NCBI GenBank assembly: GCA_948933715.1
Contig: CAQZPH010000006.1
Span: forward strand, 1 to 37,792
Source: an uncultured Eubacteriales bacterium
GTDB taxonomy: Bacteria; Bacillota; Clostridia; Oscillospirales; Acutalibacteraceae
Length of the DNA: 37,792 nt
Reading direction: 5' to 3'
The number at the start of each line of letters is the position of its first letter. Position 1 is the first letter of the stretch. Below, piece after piece: positions 25,870-33,853 of this stretch. The translations under genes and the position numbers were made by a program. The notes below the pieces were generated by a model. That model made no database searches and was not told the origin of the DNA. It worked only from the letters and a program-made list of their open reading frames with translations.

Positions 25870-25878
25870 TGATAAAAT
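25870..25878 (+). promoter_or_regulatory. Extended -10 promoter of the small secreted protein gene
   Basis: TG-A-TAAAAT (25870-25878) is an extended -10 about 34 bases before the ATG. No good -35 is visible. The same nine bases occur before tRNA-Arg and before the gene at 36560. Confidence 0.45.
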
Positions 25879-25911
25879 AAAAATGATATATTATCTATAG
25901 GAGTGAAAAAG

Positions 25912-26382
25912 ATGAAAAAATTTTTATCCGTTATCATGGCGTTAACAATAATGTTAGTACCATTTCAAGTGAATGCTTTTGCCATGAGTGATTTAGAGTA
26001 TGAGGACTATATTGAGTTTGTAAAGATTAATAAAAGTGTTGAAAAGCAAAAAAGTCTAAAAAAGAGAGTACGTAGATCAGCTGTAATATCAGTAATGGCA
26101 ACAGTAGCTTGCATATGGGCTATGAATAAGTATAGTTCTCATGGTGAGTTTGGATCAGCTTTAGGTAAGAACACTGCAAATGCTATGGATTTTACAAAAG
26201 ATCAGTGGGATAAAGTAAATAATTTTGTTGAATCCACACCGTGGTTAAATTCGATGGTTGAGAAAATTGCAGATACTTATTGTGTAACCAAAGAAAATAT
26301 GCTTACAAATTTTAATTCTTTTATATGTAGTTATCATAGGTGCGGAGATATCTTGTGCAAAGTGTTATATAAATGCAACTAG
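25912..26382 (+). CDS. Small predicted exported protein, cysteine-rich C-terminus
   Basis: Not recognised. A 156-residue protein with a Sec-type signal (MKKFLSVIMALTIMLVPFQVNAFA, cleavage likely after NAFA). It then has a basic stretch KSLKKRVRR, a hydrophobic segment AVISVMATVACIWAM that could span or attach to the membrane, and a tail with four Cys in 18 residues (CSYHRCGDILCKVLYKCN). The signal resembles that of the gene at 36560 (MKK.LSVI..L.I). The ATG at 25912 follows ATAGGAGTG. It is transcribed alone, from the extended -10 promoter to the bidirectional terminator. Its role is unknown: a secreted peptide precursor or a cell-envelope protein are both possible. Confidence 0.7.
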   Translation: MKKFLSVIMALTIMLVPFQVNAFAMSDLEYEDYIEFVKINKSVEKQKSLKKRVRRSAVISVMATVACIWAMNKYSSHGEFGSALGKNTANAMDFTKDQWDKVNNFVESTPWLNSMVEKIADTYCVTKENMLTNFNSFICSYHRCGDILCKVLYKCN

Positions 26383-26395
26383 TTAAAATAAAGAA

Positions 26396-26435
26396 AAATA
26401 AAATGATCACGCCATAGGCGTGATCATTTTTATGT
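26396..26435. terminator. Bidirectional terminator between convergent genes
   Basis: A perfect 14-bp stem, AAAATGATCACGCC (26400-26413) with GGCGTGATCATTTT (26417-26430), closes an ATA loop. T-rich tails follow on both strands (TTTTTA rightward; TTTTATTTTTC leftward). It serves the secreted protein gene and spoIID. Confidence 0.92.
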
Positions 26436-27443
26436 AGATATTTCTGTTCCAGGATAATACCAAGCAAGTATTTGCTTATAATCGGATCCTTGTTTAGCCA
26501 TATTCTGAGCACCATATTGGCTCATGCCAACACCATGACCATATCCTTTTACTAAAAATTCTATTTTGTTATCATGAATATTAAGTTCGAAGTTAGCAGA
26601 GCGAAGAGAAAAGAGTTCGCGCAATTCTTTGCCAGACGTTTTTATAGAACCTATTTCTGCGTCTAACACTGTTCCACTTTGAGTTCTTTTATTTATTTTT
26701 AAAAAGTTTTGAATGTCTTGATCAAAAGTAATGCCGGGCCACTTGCTGACTGCAATACTTTTAAAGTCGTCAATGGAGAATTCTTTTGTACTTTGATATC
26801 CTGGGGCTAATACGTCTCCTGGGCTTGGAACAGACTTTAAATAATTTAAGTTTCCCCCAAATACGTCAACTATACATTCTGTGTTACCGGATGAAATAGA
26901 ATGATATAAAGCTTCAATAAATTTACCGTCTTGCTTTAACGATTGCCCGAGTATTGGATCTAAGGCTTGGCTTAATTTATCGTAGTAAAAATTAAAATTT
27001 TCTCCCCAGAGTGCTTGCATTTGTTCTTTTGATATGTAATATAATTTATTGGATGGATCAATAAGAAAATCTGCACCGTTTAATGATGGATCAGGTTTTT
27101 GAGAATTCTTTTCTTTTAAATTGCAAAAGTAAGTAAATGACGCTACTGCTTGAGCCTTTAGGGCTTCTGGTTCGAAAGTTAGTGGCATTTCTGATGCTAC
27201 GGCACCATATGTAAAATCTTTAAGTGTTAAAGGTACAATTTGACCAGTGCTTTTATCTAGTGCCTTGAAAACATATTGACTTGTGTCTTCTTCATTTAAA
27301 TTTAATTCGTTTACTTTTGCTTCAGTAGATGAAAATTCCACTTTAGGAAAGTTAAAGTTTTCTATTTTTAAACCAGAAGTCAAAAGAGGAATAGAAAAAA
27401 TGAATATTAAAAGGCTAAACAAATATAGTATTTTTTCTTTCAT
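26430..27443 (-). CDS. spoIID: Stage II sporulation protein D (peptidoglycan lytic transglycosylase)
   Basis: A membrane-anchored lytic transglycosylase that, with SpoIIM and SpoIIP, remodels septal peptidoglycan to drive engulfment of the forespore. It has 337 residues with an N-terminal signal-anchor (residues 5-22). The catalytic glutamate is Glu85 in VASEMPLTFEPEALKAQAVA, the SpoIID/LytB signature. The C-terminal GHGVGMSQYGAQNMAKQG and WYYPGTEI are diagnostic. A paralogue such as SpoIID-like LytB or an amidase enhancer is possible, but size and motifs favour SpoIID. The ATG at 27443 has AAAGGATG ten bases upstream. I could not make a convincing sigma-E promoter from the 136-base upstream gap. 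Its presence implies endospore formation. Confidence 0.93.
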   Translation of the reverse strand: MKEKILYLFSLLIFIFSIPLLTSGLKIENFNFPKVEFSSTEAKVNELNLNEEDTSQYVFKALDKSTGQIVPLTLKDFTYGAVASEMPLTFEPEALKAQAVASFTYFCNLKEKNSQKPDPSLNGADFLIDPSNKLYYISKEQMQALWGENFNFYYDKLSQALDPILGQSLKQDGKFIEALYHSISSGNTECIVDVFGGNLNYLKSVPSPGDVLAPGYQSTKEFSIDDFKSIAVSKWPGITFDQDIQNFLKINKRTQSGTVLDAEIGSIKTSGKELRELFSLRSANFELNIHDNKIEFLVKGYGHGVGMSQYGAQNMAKQGSDYKQILAWYYPGTEIST

Positions 27444-27517
27444 ATTAATATATCATCCTTTTTAATTTATTAACTAAAAATTTTCATATATAATGTAGGA
27501 TATTTAATTATAATCTA

Positions 27518-27546
27518 TTTACAAATTGTTTATAAGGAAGTAAAAT
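27518..27546 (+). promoter_or_regulatory. Promoter of the repeat-tailed membrane protein gene
   Basis: TTTACA (27518-27523), 17-base spacer, TAAAAT (27541-27546); both hexamers match consensus at five of six positions. Start near 27553, about 27 bases before the ATG. Confidence 0.65.
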
Positions 27547-27579
27547 AAGTATATACATAAGTTTTTTGGAGGTAATGTG

Positions 27580-29091
27580 ATGAAGTTAAAATATACTTGG
27601 ATTCCTTTTATTTTAGAATTGATAATAATTACTGTTTTTAGATTATATCAATTTATAACAATAGGAGATGTATCAGTTAGGGTACAATGGGATAATATTG
27701 AACTTGTGAGTGCTTTTACTTCATCAATAGCGGTTCTTATTATAATAATTATGACTTATCTTTCAAAAGATGCACCTAAATTTTTTATACTCCAGGAAGA
27801 TAAAATTACCGGTACGGTTGGTTGCCTAGCAGGTGTAATGGTGATGTGCCATTCTGTTAGTGATTTTTTAAGTTTTCTATTATCTAGTAAAGAACTAATG
27901 CGTTTATTTTCAGGAGTTTTTGGGTTAGCAGCAGGCTTAGTGTTTATTATTATGGGGATCTGTAATATAAAAGGGAAAGACTATTTTGAAAAATATAGAT
28001 TATTAACATTAGTTCCAACTTTATGGGCATTAATGAGTTTATTAAATACATTTTTTAAGTATAACTCTATCCCCACAACGGCCACGAATGTAATAAATGT
28101 ACTCGATGAAATATTTTTAGTATTCTTTTTGTTTTATCAAGCAAGAATGTTCGCAAATTTATTTGATGAAGCAACATTTAAAAAGCTATTTTACTGTGGG
28201 TTCTCAGCAGTAATATTTATGACACTAAACGCATTTGGTCAATTTCTTACAATTATGAATTCAGGTGCTACCATATCCCTTGTAGATTTCATTTATATTG
28301 TTGCAGAAATCATTATTGCTGTATATGCTTTGTGTTTTATTTTTGGTATAAAATTAGAACAAGAAGTAGATATTTTGTATGAAGATGAACCTATGGATAT
28401 TGATGTAGAAGCAAAGGATAACAATGCTAAAAAGCCTATTGATATAGAAGCAAAGGATAATAGTGCTAAAGAGCCCGTAGAAATTGAAAATGACGATAAT
28501 GATGAAATTGAAGAAATAAATAAGATAATCGAATCTTTAAATGACAATCCTCAAGAGGGGGGCCATCCAAATTTAGAGGACGATGAACGTCTTGCAAATT
28601 GGGATATTAAAAAAATAAGTAAACTGCTTAAAACTTGGAGCGAAAACTCAGAATATAATATCGATGAGGATTTACAAAATGGAAATCCCATAGATGATGG
28701 TATTAAAAAAATAAATAGCTTAATTAAATCTCTCGATAATAAGGAGCCTAAAGAGGATAGCCACCAGGATTTACAAAACGGTAATGATGCTATAAGTGAT
28801 AGTATTAAAAAAATAAATAAAGTTTTAGAGAAGAAACCAGCAAAGAAAGGTCCTCAAAAATCACAAGAGGATGAGGCTGCTGTAGAGGATAGCGTTGAAA
28901 AGGTAAATAAATTAATTGTAGGTTTAAGCAACCAACCAAAAAAAGATACTCCTCACGAAACGCAAGATAATAAAAATGATCCCGCCGATGAAGAAGATGA
29001 CATTGAAGAAATAAATAAGATCATTGAATATATACAAAATGAAGAACAAACGCATGAAGAGGATTCTGCAAAAGTGCAAGAGGCTAATTAA
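27580..29091 (+). CDS. Seven-helix membrane protein with acidic repeat tail, unknown function
   Basis: Not recognised. A 503-residue protein. Residues 1-265 contain about seven hydrophobic helices with short loops; residues 266-503 form a highly charged, low-complexity tail. The tail carries two copies of a (D)IEAKDN.AK.P unit (about residues 270-300), then six copies of a helical motif of the form I-[KE]-[KE]-[IV]-[NS]-[KS]-[ILV]-[IL], starting near residues 308, 340, 373, 407, 437 and 473, spaced about 33 residues apart by Asp/Asn/Gln/Pro-rich linkers. Such repeats usually dock several copies of one partner. The ATG at 27580 has TTGGAGGTAAT upstream. The gene stands alone between spoIID (divergent) and gap. 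The tail is probably cytoplasmic, but topology was not computed. Confidence 0.75.
   Translation: MKLKYTWIPFILELIIITVFRLYQFITIGDVSVRVQWDNIELVSAFTSSIAVLIIIIMTYLSKDAPKFFILQEDKITGTVGCLAGVMVMCHSVSDFLSFLLSSKELMRLFSGVFGLAAGLVFIIMGICNIKGKDYFEKYRLLTLVPTLWALMSLLNTFFKYNSIPTTATNVINVLDEIFLVFFLFYQARMFANLFDEATFKKLFYCGFSAVIFMTLNAFGQFLTIMNSGATISLVDFIYIVAEIIIAVYALCFIFGIKLEQEVDILYEDEPMDIDVEAKDNNAKKPIDIEAKDNSAKEPVEIENDDNDEIEEINKIIESLNDNPQEGGHPNLEDDERLANWDIKKISKLLKTWSENSEYNIDEDLQNGNPIDDGIKKINSLIKSLDNKEPKEDSHQDLQNGNDAISDSIKKINKVLEKKPAKKGPQKSQEDEAAVEDSVEKVNKLIVGLSNQPKKDTPHETQDNKNDPADEEDDIEEINKIIEYIQNEEQTHEEDSAKVQEAN
28501..29035 (+). repeat. Six in-frame repeats encoding a short amphipathic helix
   Basis: Within the membrane protein gene, a block like ATTAAAAAAATAAATA recurs about every 100 bases (near 28508, 28603, 28702, 28804, 28894 and 29002). 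It encodes variants of IEEINKIIESL, IKKISKLLKTW, IKKINSLIKSL, IKKINKVLEKK, VEKVNKLIVGL and IEEINKIIEYI. The copies differ at the base level but keep the hydrophobic register, which suggests selection on the peptide. A separate pair of approximately 42-base repeats precedes it, near 28400-28485. Confidence 0.75.
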
Positions 29092-29207
29092 ATTAAAGAA
29101 TATGACTAATTTAAAGTTAGTATAAATTACCTCAAACTTAGAATAAATAGTTTATTGTTTTCATAATATAGTTGTAACGTCACACTAAATTAGGGGGTAT
29201 CTTTTAA

Positions 29208-30227
29208 ATGGCTATAAAGATTGGTATAAATGGATTCGGTAGAATAGGAAGATTAGTTTTTCGTGCTGCTGTTAGTAGACCTGATAAATTTGAGGTTGTA
29301 GCGATAAACGATCCGTTTATTGATACTGACTATATGGTATATATGGTAAAGTATGATACTATTCATGGGAAGTTTAACGGGGAGATTCATTCTGAAAATG
29401 GTAAAATTATTGTTAATGGAAAGTCTATTAATGTTTATGATTTTAAAGACCCTCAAGAGATACCTTGGGGCAAAGATGGTGCTGAATATATAGTTGAGTC
29501 TACGGGGGTATTTTGCACTTCGGAGAAAGCAAGTGCACATATAAAAGCAGGAGCTAAAAAAGTAGTTATTTCAGCACCTGCTAAAGATTCTGAGACTCCA
29601 ACATTTGTATGCGGTGTAAACCTTGATAAGTATACTAAAGATATGAATATTGTTTCTAATGCGTCTTGTACTACTAATTGCTTGGCGCCACTTGCTAAGG
29701 TTATAAATGATGAATTTGGTATCGTTGAAGGGTTAATGACCACCGTTCATGCAATGACGGCTACTCAGAAAACAGTTGACAGCCCGTCTAAAAAAGACTG
29801 GCGCGGTGGCAGGGCTGCTGCAGGAAATATTATTCCTTCGTCTACTGGGGCTGCTAAGGCATGTGCGCTAGTTATTCCGGAGCTTAAGGGGAAGCTTACC
29901 GGTATGGCATTTAGGGTTCCTACTTTGGACGTTTCTGTTGTGGATTTAACTTGCAGAATAGAGAAGTCAGCGAGTTATGAGGAGATTTGCAGGTGCGTAA
30001 AAAGGGCGTCTGAAAATGAAATGCGAGGGATCCTTGGGTACACTGAAGATGCGGTGGTATCGTCGGATTTTTATAGTGACGACAGAACATCAATATTTGA
30101 TGCTAAAGCGGGGATCATGCTGAACGAAAATTTTGTTAAGCTTGTTTCTTGGTATGATAACGAATGGGGCTATAGCACGAAGATTTTAGATTTGATGGAG
30201 CATATGGCGAGGGTAGACAACAATTAA
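29208..30227 (+). CDS. gap: Glyceraldehyde-3-phosphate dehydrogenase, type I
   Basis: The glycolytic enzyme oxidising glyceraldehyde 3-phosphate to 1,3-bisphosphoglycerate with NAD+. It is homotetrameric, 339 residues. The Rossmann motif GINGFGRIGRLVFR is at residues 7-20, and Asp35 (VVAINDPF) indicates NAD preference. The catalytic Cys154 is in SNASCTTNCLAPLAK, and WYDNEWGYS lies near the C-terminus. The ATG at 29208 follows TTAGGGGGTAT at somewhat long spacing. It is transcribed alone: a strong terminator follows and no other glycolytic gene is adjacent. I could not define its promoter in the 116-base upstream gap. Confidence 0.98.
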   Translation: MAIKIGINGFGRIGRLVFRAAVSRPDKFEVVAINDPFIDTDYMVYMVKYDTIHGKFNGEIHSENGKIIVNGKSINVYDFKDPQEIPWGKDGAEYIVESTGVFCTSEKASAHIKAGAKKVVISAPAKDSETPTFVCGVNLDKYTKDMNIVSNASCTTNCLAPLAKVINDEFGIVEGLMTTVHAMTATQKTVDSPSKKDWRGGRAAAGNIIPSSTGAAKACALVIPELKGKLTGMAFRVPTLDVSVVDLTCRIEKSASYEEICRCVKRASENEMRGILGYTEDAVVSSDFYSDDRTSIFDAKAGIMLNENFVKLVSWYDNEWGYSTKILDLMEHMARVDNN

Positions 30228-30236
30228 TTTCGGAAT

Positions 30237-30277
30237 AAAAAAGGGAGCCGCGCGGTATAGTGCGGCTCCCCTTTCTT
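30237..30277 (+). terminator. Terminator of gap
   Basis: A 9-bp GC-rich stem, GGGAGCCGC (30243-30251) with GCGGCTCCC (30262-30270), follows a run of A and precedes CTTTCTT. A typical intrinsic terminator, starting about 10 bases after the gap stop codon. Confidence 0.88.
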
Positions 30278-30279
30278 AC

Positions 30280-30316
30280 TAAGAATTATAAAAACGATTG
30301 GTTTTTATAATTCTTA
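30280..30316. terminator. Second, AT-rich 16-bp hairpin between convergent gap and the RHH gene
   Basis: TAAGAATTATAAAAAC (30280-30295) pairs perfectly with GTTTTTATAATTCTTA (30301-30316) around a GATTG loop. It starts ten bases after the gap terminator stem and ends four bases before the leftward RHH gene's stop codon. It may end or stabilise the RHH transcript; there is no clear T-run on either side, so the terminator label is tentative. Confidence 0.5.
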
Positions 30317-30319
30317 AAA

Positions 30320-30475
30320 TTAATGTTCCCATATTCCTCCTCGTAGTTTTTTAATCGCGTACCTAATTAAAAATAATATTTGCCCGTTTACAGAGCGGCC
30401 TTCATAATCCGATACGATGTGTAATTTATCCAGTGTATTGTTGTCAATACGAATGGATAAATTTTTTATATTCAT
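30320..30475 (-). CDS. Small Arc-like ribbon-helix-helix DNA-binding protein
   Basis: A 51-residue protein, shorter than most gene-finding cut-offs. The sequence begins MNIKNLSIRIDNNTLDKL and continues HIVSDYEGRSVNGQILFLIRYAIKK. This fits the Arc/ribbon-helix-helix plan: an N-terminal beta strand (KNLSIRI), helix A (NNTLDKLHIVSDYEG), the turn G-R-S-V-N, and helix B (GQILFLIRYAIKKL); the GRS-x-N turn is the hallmark. Such proteins bind DNA as dimers and often repress their own gene. The ATG at 30475 has a near-perfect Shine-Dalgarno (GGGAGGTGA), which sits in a palindrome. It is divergent from glgB, making the glycogen operon or its own gene the likely targets; that is inference. Confidence 0.85.
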   Translation of the reverse strand: MNIKNLSIRIDNNTLDKLHIVSDYEGRSVNGQILFLIRYAIKKLRGGIWEH

Positions 30476-30498
30476 AAAATCACCTCCCGGTGATTTTA
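30475..30498 (-). promoter_or_regulatory. Palindrome covering the ribosome site of the RHH gene
   Basis: On the minus strand TAAAATCACC (30498-30489) pairs with GGTGATTTTA (30484-30475) around a GGGA loop, a perfect 10-bp stem that includes most of the Shine-Dalgarno and the A of the start codon. As RNA it would hide the ribosome site. As DNA it is a two-fold symmetric site of the sort ribbon-helix-helix dimers bind. Confidence 0.75.
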
Positions 30499-30598
30499 CA
30501 ATAAAAAGTATTACTTATTAATATTTAAGGTAAATCAAGTTAAAAATAATTGGATAACTAAAAAATTTAAAAAATTTTTTCCGCTACCAATCTTTAGT

Positions 30599-30627
30599 TT
30601 TATTCGACAATTACTCGGTGCTATAGT
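30599..30627 (+). promoter_or_regulatory. Probable promoter of the glycogen operon
   Basis: TGC-TATAGT (30619-30627) is an extended -10; the -35 position holds TTTATT (30599-30604) at 17-base spacing. Start near 30634, about 25 bases before the glgB ATG. The -35 is weak, so an activator or the extended -10 would have to compensate. Confidence 0.45.
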
Positions 30628-30658
30628 GTAGTTAAAAGATAAAAAGCAGGGGATTTAT

Positions 30659-32596
30659 ATGTTAAACTTGATCGAAAAAGCTAGAAATATTTATGATAGT
30701 TTTTATGACGACATAGACTGCAAAGCCTACCAGTATATGGGCGTTCATAAGGAAGAAAAAGAAGGAATTAAAATGACTGCTTTTAGAGTTTGGGCCCCAA
30801 ACGCCAAAAGCGTATCTGTAGTAGGCGATTTTAACCACTGGGATAGGTCAAAAAATAAAATGAGCCAAGTTAGTGATAACGGCATATGGGAATGCTTTGT
30901 TCCAATGGATATGCCCAATTTCACTTTATATAAATTTAGCATAGAAACCACAAGCGGCGCTATATTACAAAAATCTGACCCATATGCATTCCACGCAGAA
31001 ACAAGGCCAGGGACTGCGTCTAAAATTTTTGATATTGACGAATATCAATGGAATGATGAAAAATGGATAAAAAGAAAATCCCTAAAAGAACATTACGATT
31101 CACCAATGAACATTTATGAAGTACATGCTGCGTCGTGGAAAAAATATGCTGACGGGAATGTATTTTCCTACGAAAAATTAGCAAAAGATCTAATACCATA
31201 CGTAAAAGACATGGGCTATACGCACATAGAACTAATGCCAATGTCTGAATACCCTTATGATGCCTCGTGGGGTTATCAGGTGACAGGATACTTTGCTCCG
31301 ACATCAAGGTATGGTTCTCCAGATGATTTCATGAGATTTATTGATAAGTGTCATAAAAACGGAATAGGAGTGATAATGGATTGGGTACCAGCGCACTTTC
31401 CAAAAGATGAGCATGGACTAGCAAAGTTTGATGGAACGAGTTGCTATGAATATGAGGATGAAAGAAAGGGTGAACACAAAAGATGGGGAACACTGGTATT
31501 TGACTATGAAAAAAGTGAAGTAGAAAGTTTTCTAATCTCAAGTGCGATATTTTGGCTTGAAAAATATCATATAGATGGTTTAAGAGTAGATGCAGTGGCG
31601 TCTATGTTATACCTTGATTATGATAGAAAACCCTTTGAGTGGGTGCCAAATAAATTTGGAGGCAAAGAAAACCTAGAGGCTGTAGGATTTTTAAAAAAAT
31701 TAAACGAAACGGTATTTAAACTGTTCCCAAAAGCGATAATGATAGCAGAAGAATCAACTGCATGGCCGCTTGTTTCAAGGCCAACTGACGTGGGAGGATT
31801 AGGGTTTAACTATAAATGGAATATGGGTTGGATGAACGATATGCTAAACTACATGTCAACAGACCCATTTTATAGGCCACATCACCACAGAAACATAACG
31901 TTTTCGTTTTTTTATGCTTTTTCAGAAAATTTTATATTGCCCATTTCACATGACGAAGTAGTCTATGGAAAAAAATCGCTTATAAATAAGATGCCAGGTA
32001 CATATGAACAAAAATTCTCAGGGGTTAGAGCATTTATATCCTACATGATGGCGCATCCGGGTAAGAAGTTAGTTTTTATGGGTACAGAGTTTGGCCAGTT
32101 CGATGAGTGGAATTATGAAACCGGACTTGATTGGATGCTATTTGATTTTGAGTCGCATAAAAAACTAAATAATTTCTTTAAATCAATAAATCATTTTTAC
32201 CTTTTAAATAAACCTTTGTGGGAAAACGATTTTTCATGGGAAGGATTTTCTTGGATATCAAATGATGACTATAAGCAAAGTATAATAAGCTTCAGACGCA
32301 TTGATAAAAAAGGAAAAGAACTTATTGTTGTTTGTAACTTTCAACCAGTGAGACGAAAAAATTATTGTATTGGAGTACCATATGAAGGGATATATTCTGA
32401 AGTATTTAATTCAGATTCTGAGGAGTTTGGTGGCTCGGGATTAATTAATGAAAATGAAATAAAAACCAATGAAAAGCCAATGCATGGTTATGAGCATTCC
32501 ATAGCTATTGAACTTGCACCGCTATCAGTTTCATTTATTAAATGTATAAAGAAAAAACCAAGGAAAGTCAAATCATTAAATAAACTAGAGGAGTGA
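30659..32596 (+). CDS. glgB: 1,4-alpha-glucan branching enzyme
   Basis: Transfers alpha-1,4 glucan segments to the 6-position, making the branches of glycogen. It is a GH13 enzyme of 645 residues. An N-terminal CBM48-type domain (FRVWAPNAKSVSVVGDFNHWD) is followed by the (beta/alpha)8 barrel. The nucleophile is Asp311 in GLRVDAVASMLYLDY, the acid/base lies in AEES (Glu364/365), and LPISHDEVVYGKKSL is the third conserved region. The C-terminal all-beta domain ends in a basic tail (KKKPRKVKSLNK). ATG 30659 follows AGGGGAT. First gene of glgB-glgC-glgD-glgA; glgC begins 6 bases after its stop. Confidence 0.97.
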   Translation: MLNLIEKARNIYDSFYDDIDCKAYQYMGVHKEEKEGIKMTAFRVWAPNAKSVSVVGDFNHWDRSKNKMSQVSDNGIWECFVPMDMPNFTLYKFSIETTSGAILQKSDPYAFHAETRPGTASKIFDIDEYQWNDEKWIKRKSLKEHYDSPMNIYEVHAASWKKYADGNVFSYEKLAKDLIPYVKDMGYTHIELMPMSEYPYDASWGYQVTGYFAPTSRYGSPDDFMRFIDKCHKNGIGVIMDWVPAHFPKDEHGLAKFDGTSCYEYEDERKGEHKRWGTLVFDYEKSEVESFLISSAIFWLEKYHIDGLRVDAVASMLYLDYDRKPFEWVPNKFGGKENLEAVGFLKKLNETVFKLFPKAIMIAEESTAWPLVSRPTDVGGLGFNYKWNMGWMNDMLNYMSTDPFYRPHHHRNITFSFFYAFSENFILPISHDEVVYGKKSLINKMPGTYEQKFSGVRAFISYMMAHPGKKLVFMGTEFGQFDEWNYETGLDWMLFDFESHKKLNNFFKSINHFYLLNKPLWENDFSWEGFSWISNDDYKQSIISFRRIDKKGKELIVVCNFQPVRRKNYCIGVPYEGIYSEVFNSDSEEFGGSGLINENEIKTNEKPMHGYEHSIAIELAPLSVSFIKCIKKKPRKVKSLNKLEE

Positions 32597-32602
32597 CACA
32601 GG

Positions 32603-33853
32603 GTGTTTCCAAAGCAAAGCGTTGTGGCGATGATTTTGGCTGGAGGACAAGGAAGCAGACTTGGGGTATTAACAGATAAAATTGCAAAGCCAGCAATATC
32701 TTATGGGGGAAAATATAGAATTATAGATTTTCCTTTATCAAATTGTGTAAACTCTGGAATAGAAGCTGTTGGTGTGCTTACGCAATATCAACCTCTTATT
32801 TTAAATGAGTATATCGGTAATGGTCAACCATGGGACCTTGATAATATGAACAGTGGAGTTAGGGTTTTACCACCATATCAAAAAAGCCGTGGTGCGGATT
32901 GGTATAAGGGAACAGCCAATGCAATATATCAAAATATGAATTATATATCACGGTATAACCCGGAGTATGTTGTGATTTTGTCAGGTGATCATATATACAA
33001 GATGGATTATTCAAAGATGATAGCATTTCATAAAAAGAAAAATGCTGCATGTACTATCGCTGCAATAGATGTTCCTATAAAGGAAGCTTCCAGGTTTGGA
33101 ATACTTAATGTTAACGAAGATAATTCTATTTATGAGTTTGAAGAAAAACCTAAAAACCCAAAAAGTACAAAAGCTTCAATGGGTATCTATGTTTTTTCAT
33201 GGGATAAGTTAGAAGCATATTTAAAGGAGGACGAGATAAATACAAAGTCGAGTAAAGATTTTGGGAAGAATGTACTTCCGTACATGTTAAGAGCTGGTGA
33301 AAAATTATACGCTTATGATTTTAATGGATATTGGAAAGATGTTGGAACTATAGAAAGCCTTTGGGAATCTAATATGGATCTTTTAGATCCAAATGGTAAA
33401 CTTGATTTAAATGACGAGACTTGGAAGATCTATTCACGAAATCCGATATTACCTCCACATTATATAGCATCTTGTGCAAGCGTTGAGAATTCGCTTATAT
33501 CTGATGGATGTAATGTTTATGGAAGAGTTGATTTTAGTGTTTTGTTTGCAGGTGTTTATATAGGAGAAAATGCAGTTGTAAAAGATTCGATAATTATGCC
33601 CGGCGCAAGGATTGAATCAGGGGCTGTCGTGCAATATGCAATAATATCTGAGAACGCAACAGTAAAGAAGAATGCTAAAATTGGGTCAAGACCTGAAGAC
33701 ACAGACAGCACACAATGGGGAATTACTGTTATTGGCGAGGATGTGGTGATAGGAGAAAATATTACAATACCGGCGAAGTCTATGATAAAAGAAAGTATAA
33801 TGCTTATAAAAACAAAGACAGAAAGAGAGGCAGTAGGGGTGAAGTGTCTTTGA
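32603..33853 (+). CDS. glgC: Glucose-1-phosphate adenylyltransferase, catalytic subunit
   Basis: Makes ADP-glucose from glucose 1-phosphate and ATP, the committed step of glycogen synthesis. It has 416 residues. The nucleotide-binding loop is MILAGGQGSRLGVLTDKIAKPA near residues 10-31, GKYRIIDFPLSNCVNSGI follows, and the metal-site Asp is in VILSGDHIYKMDY. The C-terminal left-handed beta-helix has hexapeptide repeats (IGENAVVKDSIIMPGARIESGAVVQ). Start is GTG 32603, with GAGGAG nine bases upstream overlapping the glgB stop. The stop codon overlaps the glgD start, and the two proteins presumably form a heterotetramer. Confidence 0.97.
   Translation: MFPKQSVVAMILAGGQGSRLGVLTDKIAKPAISYGGKYRIIDFPLSNCVNSGIEAVGVLTQYQPLILNEYIGNGQPWDLDNMNSGVRVLPPYQKSRGADWYKGTANAIYQNMNYISRYNPEYVVILSGDHIYKMDYSKMIAFHKKKNAACTIAAIDVPIKEASRFGILNVNEDNSIYEFEEKPKNPKSTKASMGIYVFSWDKLEAYLKEDEINTKSSKDFGKNVLPYMLRAGEKLYAYDFNGYWKDVGTIESLWESNMDLLDPNGKLDLNDETWKIYSRNPILPPHYIASCASVENSLISDGCNVYGRVDFSVLFAGVYIGENAVVKDSIIMPGARIESGAVVQYAIISENATVKKNAKIGSRPEDTDSTQWGITVIGEDVVIGENITIPAKSMIKESIMLIKTKTEREAVGVKCL

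Noticed and set aside
27444..27560. Sigma-E promoter for spoIID
   Set aside because: Only partial matches to the -35 and -10 elements at plausible spacing; a match by chance in AT-rich DNA is likely.
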